From the NCBI GenBank assembly GCA_030762935.1, contig CM060890.1, forward strand, positions 66,652,765 to 66,716,764: 64,000 nt of DNA. Direction: 5' to 3'. Under the pieces are notes generated by a model that searched no databases, was not told the origin of the DNA, and was given only the letters and a program-made list of their open reading frames with translations. How positions within the stretch are numbered: position 1 is the first letter of the stretch; each line of letters begins with the position of its first letter. This DNA comes from Hymenopus coronatus. Lineage: Eukaryota; Arthropoda; Insecta; Mantodea; Hymenopodidae. Below are positions 60,933 to 64,000 of this stretch, in pieces. A program made the translations under genes and the position numbers.

Positions 60933-61162
60933 GCTGCAAATGCTCCACTCCTCTTCTAAAAAAAAAATACCCTTGCAGCAGTATCAGGCCCTAGGACCTT
61001 CAACATTTGGGCTATGCTTAAAGTACATGTCAAAAAGCACAATGTGAAGCAGAAACTCCATAAATTGTTTACTTTGCATGGTTGAGTGTAGCTCAATGAT
61101 GGCCCCAAGCTGCAAAGTATAGCTGAGGGATGCTTTTAGGAGAGGAGTGGAGCATTTGCAAC
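60933..61162. repeat. Inverted repeat, 29-bp arms
   Basis: gctgcaaatgctccactcct at 60933 onward pairs with aggagtggagcatttgcaac ending at 61162, with two mismatches over 29 bases. The spacer is about 172 bases. Weaker complementarity continues outward. It could be a small DNA element or an old inverted duplication. Confidence 0.75.
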
Positions 61163-61759
61163 CAAAGGTTGCACAGACAAAATAACAACAAAGCATAGCC
61201 AGAAATTGGCTCATCTACAATTCCAGTCAACTGCACATGTAGAGCAGAAACCCCTTAGCATGAAATAAAACGTGTAAATAGTAGACATTTTTGTGCAGAA
61301 ACACAGATTACTATACATTGGTAATGCCACTTGGCAACACTTCAATATGTGGGTAATTTGGTTATTTTGTCTTTAGAGCTGCTTTGTAGTTATTGGTCTG
61401 TTATAAACGTTTAGGACTCTTAGTCACAAATTGCAGCCGAGGGCTTTTTGGCAGTCTGGTGGCTTTCAGATGTGAACAAGTTAATGCTTTCACACATATG
61501 GATCCCCAGTGGAAGTTTAACCCAACACTTAAATTACTTTTTAGAACATTCTGTGTAGTGTTTGTCCTTCCATTTGTTTGTGTAATGCAACCATTGTATA
61601 GTTTTACCAAACACAGAAATGAAAGCAATAATACTGGGAAACAAAACACAGAGATCAAACAGAACTAAGTAATGTTTAAAGAAAATCATACATAAACTAC
61701 AGAATAAATATACATGAAATAATTACAAAAACATTAAGAATATTTTCGTAATAAATATC
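61163..61759. other. Unassigned stretch
   Basis: Open frames exist on both strands at about 61393-61668, but neither shows a known family or a clear splice pattern. Confidence 0.35.
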
Positions 61760-61950
61760 ACAAATTACTCCACTTAAGGTAGTTCGGTGGTATATTCTTG
61801 AAAATCGTGATAAAAATTGCATTTTTGGAAGATACTGAACATAAATAACAAGTTCAGTATGGATTGGATTTTTAGTTTTTTGAGATATTTTTTCACATGC
61901 ACACACACGTTCGTATACAGTGACTGGCATTTGGCGAATACACACTATGA
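61760..61950 (+). repeat. Repeat D-like fragment
   Basis: ttggaagatactgaacataa, acaagttcagtat and ttttgagatattttttcaca followed by a short CA tract parallel the middle of repeat D (ttggaagatactaaactta, ccaagtttggtattttac, then the CA tract). Confidence 0.55.
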
Positions 61951-62281
61951 AGTTGTTACTTCACTTAGTAATCGCTAGAATTAATAGAGTTGTTGCAAAG
62001 AATTACCCTTTTTTGTCTTGATACTGTCTAGATATTAATGTTCTCTGGGTTATATTTTATGTAAATAATACTAATTACAAGTACGTCAAATCCATCTTCA
62101 ATCCTGTATATTTTAATTATGATAAGTCATAAAAACAAATTATATCTGTTTTAATATCATTTCCTTGTCTTTATACTGATAAAATTAATAGTCAACTGAT
62201 GCTACATTTCTGACACATTACTCTGATAACTTATTGAAAATAGGTAGTTTTTTTTTTCCTTTTTTTTTTTTCTTTTTCTAT

Positions 62282-62635
62282 GTTGGCATGAAAGACTGCT
62301 TGATTTTGCTCAAAGTCTTCTTTATTAGGCCTTAGGTTCTTTTAGTGTGTAAATGAACACCTTGGGACCAACAGATTTCTCTCTTCTGAAGGAAACCTTG
62401 CTAATGCAGTAACATTATTAGCATAACCCTCATAAGTGTTCAAGACTTAAAGAGTCCAATGTGCATTAAAGGATGCAAGGTGAAATTGACAATGGTGACT
62501 AGGTATTAAACTGTCTTTTCTTTCCTGTGCATTATGGGCCTTAACCTTGGTTGATATGCCTGAAAAAAAATGCATCGTCCTCCAGCGGTGTAGAACCCAC
62601 AACCTTGGGTACACTAGCATCGTAACCACCACACC
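62282..62635 (-). repeat. SINE-B interrupted by a 133-bp insert
   Basis: SINE-B body text (ttggcatgaaagactgcttg, accttgggaccaacagattt) resumes after the insert with cctgaaaaaaaatgcatcgtcc and the head ending cgtaaccaccacacc. The insert is 62412-62544 plus short flanks. Confidence 0.8.
62412..62544 (+). repeat. Small repeat, direct copy
   Basis: It runs acattattagcataaccctc ... cctgtgcattatgggcctta and matches the reverse complement of 63649-63781 over its full length. Confidence 0.88.
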
Positions 62636-62779
62636 ATGATAATGAAAACAAAGTGCATGTTTGGGATATTCTAGCAAAACTCTTTTGTTTCATTAAAATA
62701 TCATATTGTAATATAGATCGTAATACAGATAATAAAGTTTCAAATTGAGTGAAAGTATTCATATACAATGGATGGTCCA

Positions 62780-62945
62780 TAATTTGTATAGGTAGAGTCA
62801 GACTGAAATATTCAATGACATAGCTGGGATTTGAACCAGGGATCTCTGTCTAGCCAGTTGCTCTAACCACTGAGCTACCATATCAACATGCCGGCATGGT
62901 ATTAAAATTCGTCCACTGACTTGCATGCTACCTGGTAGACCACAA
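62780..62945 (-). repeat. SINE-E copy, inverted
   Basis: On the - strand the head gtagctcagtggttagagca and the B box ctggttcaaatcccagctat precede tgaatatttcagtctgactc. It ends near ctatacaaatt. Confidence 0.82.
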
Positions 62946-63094
62946 AGTGATCACAAATTATTTTGAGATAACATATCTCAATGGCGACTTTCAATGCCGT
63001 AAGTACTTTATGCCTAGGACTTAAATCTATGTAAGGTTTTTATGACATAAGTTAACTCCAAATTATATTTGAATTGTCCAATACTTTTTCATTG

Positions 63095-63329
63095 GCCGCG
63101 CCGTGGCCGAATGGTTAGACCACTTGCCTCTCATCTAGATGGCCTGGGTTCGATTCCAAGCGACTGCATGTGAGATTTATGGTGAGATTTGTCAGGTTTT
63201 CTCCGGGTTCTCTGGTTTCCCCCACCATCACTTCCACCGGTGCTCCATCTTCATTCATGTATCATTGGTGTCACTGCCTGCCGTGCCATAAGTAGTTAAA
63301 GCAGGCATTAAACACTACCAAAAAAAAAA
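63095..63329 (+). repeat. SINE-A, full-length type
   Basis: The head ccgtggccgaatggttagac and the B box ctgggttcgattccaagcga lead into the full body and a 3' poly(A) tail. Flanking actttttcatt (5') and actttgtcatt (3') look like a slightly diverged target-site duplication. Confidence 0.92.
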
Positions 63330-63648
63330 CTTTGTCATTCCATTAAAGTCATGTTGATTTTCAGATTTTGTTCCATCTGTACCCTGTCCTTAACTGCATA
63401 GTCATATTACTGGGTCTTCTTAAAAATGTTTTTGAAGACAGTGTATATTGGGGGTATATAATCAATATAAAATAATTGATACTCTTTCAGTGTGCAAAAA
63501 TTAGAGAGATCTATATGATTTAGAACCTAAAAAAGCATTTTTGGCAGAACTGAAGCCATGTAAAAATAACTGCAAAAATGAATGGTTAAAAATGCAAGGA
63601 TTGCCTACAATATTCTTCAGCATTTGAATAAGAAAAATAAATCTGAGG

Positions 63649-63781
63649 CTAAGGCCCATAATGCACAGGAAACAAAAGACAGTTCAATGCCTATTGTAGT
63701 CATCACTTGTCAATTACACTTTGCATCCTTCATGCATGTTTGACACAAGTCTTGAACACTTGAGGGTTATGCCAATAATGT
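63649..63781 (-). repeat. Small repeat, inverted copy
   Basis: This is the inverted partner of 62412-62544, with about 15% divergence by eye. It stands outside any SINE, so the 133 bp is a mobile or duplicated unit in its own right. Confidence 0.88.
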
Positions 63782-64000
63782 TGCCACATTCCCAAGACAT
63801 GAGCTTCTAGAACTTTCTGCATTCTGTCTTCTCTGTTTTTCCCATTCCTGAACCATGAATGTTCACACGTGCTCTATGGGGACCTCAGCAGCCAATCAAT
63901 GCACACAATTGATGAGATTGGAAATGTACACAGTAAATTTTTGGTGAGATTGGAGATGCGCACAGGTGCATAAACGAATATTCCCCCTGTTCCGGGAAAT
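63782..64000. other. Unassigned end of window
   Basis: No gene is recognised. A short direct repeat gaga-ttggaga/aaatg-acaca occurs at about 63915-63965. Confidence 0.4.

Noticed and set aside
61393..61668. Overlapping open frames on both strands, about 90 codons each
   Set aside because: No recognisable motif, no splice context and mutual overlap on opposite strands. Chance opening is the simpler reading.
1..64000. CRISPR array, prokaryotic operon or phage-defence system
   Set aside because: Spliced exons, SINEs, LINEs and large introns show an animal genome. No regularly spaced repeats with unique spacers occur.

Overview
This window is a piece of a large, AT-rich animal genome, most likely an arthropod and probably an insect. 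That assignment is inferred from gene style and transposon mix: Penelope-like elements with GIY-YIG domains, mariner, Ty3/gypsy, several LINE lineages, many tRNA-derived SINEs and a repeated DUF7869-like gene family. It is not proven. Nothing looks prokaryotic: there are no operons, rRNAs, CRISPR arrays or convincing intact tRNA genes.

The one clear host gene is the 3' half of phosphoacetylglucosamine mutase (PGM3/AGM1; nst in Drosophila) on the + strand. Six exons are recognisable: 9614-9782, 13418-13530, 18977-19125, 27165-27363, 30947-31062 and 46768-46909. All have GT/AG borders and mutually consistent phases, and together encode about 295 C-terminal residues, including the metal-binding DGDADR loop, the EANGHG sugar loop and the RPSGTEDVV phosphate loop. 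The upstream exons, with the catalytic serine, were not found and probably lie before position 1. The five introns span 3.6, 5.4, 8.0, 3.6 and 15.7 kb and are filled with transposon wreckage.

Layout. 1-9.6 kb: an unnamed ~0.9 kb dispersed repeat (called repeat D here), Penelope and LINE fragments. 9.6-46.9 kb: PGM3 exons separated by Ty3/gypsy, LINE, Penelope, mariner and SINE remnants, a degenerate pentamer array (29.6-30.1 kb) and a long hairpin (32.1 kb). 44.2-45.0 kb: a decayed DUF7869-like coding region. 46.8-47.3 kb: the last PGM3 exon, whose end and 3' UTR are tandemly duplicated. 49.7-52.0 kb: a second, quite different DUF7869-like gene on the - strand, with three clean 5' exons followed by frameshifts and a stop. 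53.4-59.7 kb: three more repeat D copies, one carrying two nested SINEs. 54.3-57.4 kb is unusually rich in CpG and may be near a neighbouring promoter. 60-64 kb: small inverted repeats and SINEs.

PGM3 makes GlcNAc-1-phosphate for UDP-GlcNAc, and hence chitin and glycans. The mobile elements have no functional link to it. No intact autonomous transposon and no obviously new multi-gene system is present. The items most worth a second look are the spliced DUF7869-like gene, the duplicated PGM3 3' end, the repeat D family, the hairpin, the CCTGA/CCTTA array and the nested LTR/SINE mosaics. Family names below come from reading translated motifs by eye; no database search was run.
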